Shown here piece after piece: positions 62,136-64,000 of a DNA stretch of 64,000 nt. Each line of letters opens with the position of its first letter. Position 1 is the stretch's first letter. The notes beneath the pieces are model-generated. The model was not told the origin of the DNA. It saw only the letters and a program-made list of their open reading frames with translations, and did not search any database. A program made the position numbers and the translations under genes. Source of the DNA: Deltaproteobacteria bacterium (GTDB lineage: Bacteria; Desulfobacterota; Desulfuromonadia; Geobacterales; Pseudopelobacteraceae); assembly GCA_016182975.1 (NCBI GenBank), contig JACPFJ010000009.1, forward strand, positions 1 to 64,000. Reading direction: 5' to 3'.

Positions 62136-63695
62136 TCAGGAGAGCCTCCCGTAGATCTGGTTGGTGAGGGATGCGGGCGAACCGGCGGCAATAAGGGTGA
62201 TGAGCAACCCTTCTTCTTCGCCGGGGGGCTCGAACGCCTGCCGTTGTTGGTCCAGCAGTTCCACTCGTCCGTCGGACACCGAGCGCCCCGACGCGCTGCG
62301 CTCCGTCAGTCTGCGGCGATTCTCGGCGTCGCCGCAGGTCACACGCAGGATAACGAATGCCGCCGAGCAGCGCTCCGCCAGGGTGGCACAGCGGGAGCGG
62401 TCTGCCCGACGCATGAAACTGGCGTCGAGGAGCACGGAACGCCCCGAGGCGAGTTCCGCCTCTGCCAGACGGATCAGTTCGGCGTAGACGGCGTCGCTGG
62501 TCCGGCGGTCATAGAGCCCTGCGGCATAGGCCTCGGGGACCGGCGTACCCGGCTGGAGGCCGGCCAGGCGCTTGCGGACGGCATCGGAACTGAAACCGGC
62601 TATCCCCAACTCGAAGCAGAGCTGCTCGGCGAGCGTGCTCTTTCCGCACCCCATCACCCCGCAGGTGATGAAGAGGGTCGGACGCAGCCCGCGGCGCTCG
62701 ATGTAACCGCGCGCCAGCCTGAAGTATCTGGTGGCCCTCTCCGCGGCGCGCTCACGTTCATGCCGTTCAATGCCGTGGTCGTTCAGGCGGAAACTCTCCA
62801 CCTTACCCCGCACGACGGCGCGATAGATCTTGTAGAAATCGATCAGGGCGGTCATGCCGGAATCGCCGGATGCCGCCAGGTAGGCAGCGATCACCTCCCC
62901 GGCCAGGTCATGGCGTCCATGGTAATCCAGATCCATCAGCAGAAAGGCCACATCTGCCGCGGTATCGCAACAGCGAAAGCGTTCGTTGAACTCGATACAG
63001 TCGAAGATACACACCCTGTCTGCGAGCATGCAGATGTTCTCCAGGTGGATGTCGCCATCGCATTCGCGGATAAACCCTTCATCGACCCTGCGGCTGAAAA
63101 GCTCCGCGTTTTCCTCGGCGAACGAGGAGACCCACTCCCTGATCCGTTCGCGCTCCCCGGCGGGGAGGGTCGTGTCTTCGAAGGGGATCATCTGCTCCAG
63201 GTTTTCCAGCCAGTTGAACATGATCCGGTCAAGATGCCCGTATTCTGAGATGGCGGGAGAGGTGGGAGCGGCCTGGTGAAAAGCGGCTATGACACGGGCC
63301 ACCTCGCGCATGTCGGCGACCGATATCTCGTTGCTTTTCACCATGCGGTCCAGCATCCGCTCCGCAGGCATGCGTTTCATCCGGACGGCGAAGTCGATAA
63401 TCGGGCCGTCTCCGAAAAAGGCGGCGCCACCCGGGGTCTCGCGCAGTTCCACGACACCTTCGTAGATATCCGGGCAGAGCCGGCGGTTGAGCCTGACCTC
63501 CTCGTTGCAGTAAAAACGGCGGCGGTCGATGGTGGAAAAGTTGAGAAAGCCGAAATCGACCGCTTTTTTGACCTTGTAGGCGTGGCTGTCTGTCAGGAAT
63601 ATCCATGAGACATGGGTCTGCAGCATTTCCACGTAGTGCGTGGGCTCCGGATAAGCCTCTGGTTTCAATAACGATTTTAATATCGTCCGTATCAT
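62136..63695 (-). CDS. Aminoglycoside-phosphotransferase-like domain fused to a P-loop kinase
   Basis: About 519 residues. The N-terminal part (about 20-320) is an APH-like kinase fold: VSWIFLTDSHAYKVKKAVDFGFLNFST, a Brenner-type ECDGDIHLENICMLADRVCIFDCIEFN (catalytic and metal loops). The C-terminal part (about 345-500) is a P-loop kinase with FITCGVMGCGKSTLAEQL and a zeta-toxin/gluconokinase-like LLDASFMRRADR region. This two-domain family is widespread and its substrate is not known. ATG 63695 (MIRTILKSLLKPEAYPEP) is preferred; the frame is open upstream. The neighbouring small membrane gene begins one base after its stop. Confidence 0.85.
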   Translation of the reverse strand: MIRTILKSLLKPEAYPEPTHYVEMLQTHVSWIFLTDSHAYKVKKAVDFGFLNFSTIDRRRFYCNEEVRLNRRLCPDIYEGVVELRETPGGAAFFGDGPIIDFAVRMKRMPAERMLDRMVKSNEISVADMREVARVIAAFHQAAPTSPAISEYGHLDRIMFNWLENLEQMIPFEDTTLPAGERERIREWVSSFAEENAELFSRRVDEGFIRECDGDIHLENICMLADRVCIFDCIEFNERFRCCDTAADVAFLLMDLDYHGRHDLAGEVIAAYLAASGDSGMTALIDFYKIYRAVVRGKVESFRLNDHGIERHERERAAERATRYFRLARGYIERRGLRPTLFITCGVMGCGKSTLAEQLCFELGIAGFSSDAVRKRLAGLQPGTPVPEAYAAGLYDRRTSDAVYAELIRLAEAELASGRSVLLDASFMRRADRSRCATLAERCSAAFVILRVTCGDAENRRRLTERSASGRSVSDGRVELLDQQRQAFEPPGEEEGLLITLIAAGSPASLTNQIYGRLS

Positions 63696-63850
63696 GGCGG
63701 CGCCTCGTCCTACAATCGGAAGAGTAACACCAAACCAGCCCATCCGCAAGCTCTTGGGCATCGTGATAATCTTCGTGATAATCGTTTGACGCGGTACGTG
63801 TTTCATGGTAGCGTTTATTACATTTTTTCCATGAAACGGATTCTCTTGCG

Positions 63851-64000
63851 ATGCCATTATTTCTGCTGGTACTTCTCTGCGCCACGATGCTCTCCTCCTG
63901 TGCCACCACCGACGGGGCCGTCACCTCCGAGGCCGTGTCGGCCCCCGCTGTCCACGACAACCGTGCCCGCGCCCTGTATCTGTACTCCCGCGCCCGTCTG
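63851..64000 (+). CDS. N terminus of a lipoprotein (cut by window edge)
   Basis: ATG 63851 opens a frame to the end of the window (50 codons). The start PLFLLVLLCATMLSSCATT is a signal peptide with lipobox LSSC, so it is an envelope lipoprotein. The visible end (DNRARALYLYSRARL) looks like the start of a TPR-type helix. It is transcribed divergently from the APH/P-loop kinase gene. Nothing more can be said from 50 residues. Confidence 0.6.
   Translation, partial: MPLFLLVLLCATMLSSCATTDGAVTSEAVSAPAVHDNRARALYLYSRARL

Overview
The window reads as a chromosomal segment of a GC-rich Gram-negative bacterium, most likely in the Geobacterales/Desulfuromonadia. This is inferred from the proteins and their order: a rimP-nusA-ylxR-infB-rbfA-nrnA-truB-rpsO-pnp translation/RNA operon, a three-subunit type B succinate dehydrogenase/fumarate reductase, MSHA-type pilus genes and a SpoIIE partner-switching module. 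No tRNA, rRNA, transposase, prophage or CRISPR array was seen.

Layout. 1-500: end of an unknown gene and a DUF2442 gene. 620-10663: the translation/RNA operon. It carries three anomalies of start or stop: nusA has no normal start codon at its expected N terminus (ACG), infB is interrupted by an in-frame TAG, and further on the outer-membrane protein gene near 21.7 kb also lacks a start. 10.8-15 kb: Tim44-like protein, degenerate GGDEF protein, lipoprotein and tgt. 15.1-18.8 kb: sdhCAB/frdCAB with a long leader. 18.9-26.3 kb: a LolD/FtsX-like ABC pair, a LolA-like protein, an outer-membrane protein, a DUF4440 protein with a tandem-repeat tail, an orphan Cas6-like protein, a LolB-like lipoprotein and a TauE-type permease. 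26.5-29 kb: modABC on the minus strand. 29.2-33.2 kb: radical SAM, DUF255 and cupredoxin genes. 33.6-41.5 kb: macro-domain protein, UvrD/Rep helicase, RmuC, polyphosphate kinase, a small membrane protein and a DUF4143 ATPase. 41.7-57.5 kb, minus strand: an MSHA-like type IV pilus locus (mshI, J, K, L, E, G, M, N, pilins and a GT-C-like membrane protein). 57.8-62.1 kb, minus strand: a small membrane protein, a symporter-STAC-GAF-SpoIIE phosphatase fusion, a STAS antagonist and an RsbW-like kinase, which together look like a transporter-gated partner switch. 62.1-64 kb: an APH/P-loop kinase fusion and the start of a lipoprotein gene.

The most unusual non-coding signal is a set of about ten intergenic loci made of short units repeated with a strict period of 7, 8 or 9 bases. 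The unit differs at every locus. Most loci are arranged as two mutually complementary arrays that would fold into long hairpins. Separate from these are three copies of a roughly 32-base palindrome, plus repeat sequences that form or truncate the 3' ends of genes. Coordinates and translations were read by eye; family assignments rest on recognised motifs, not on database searches.
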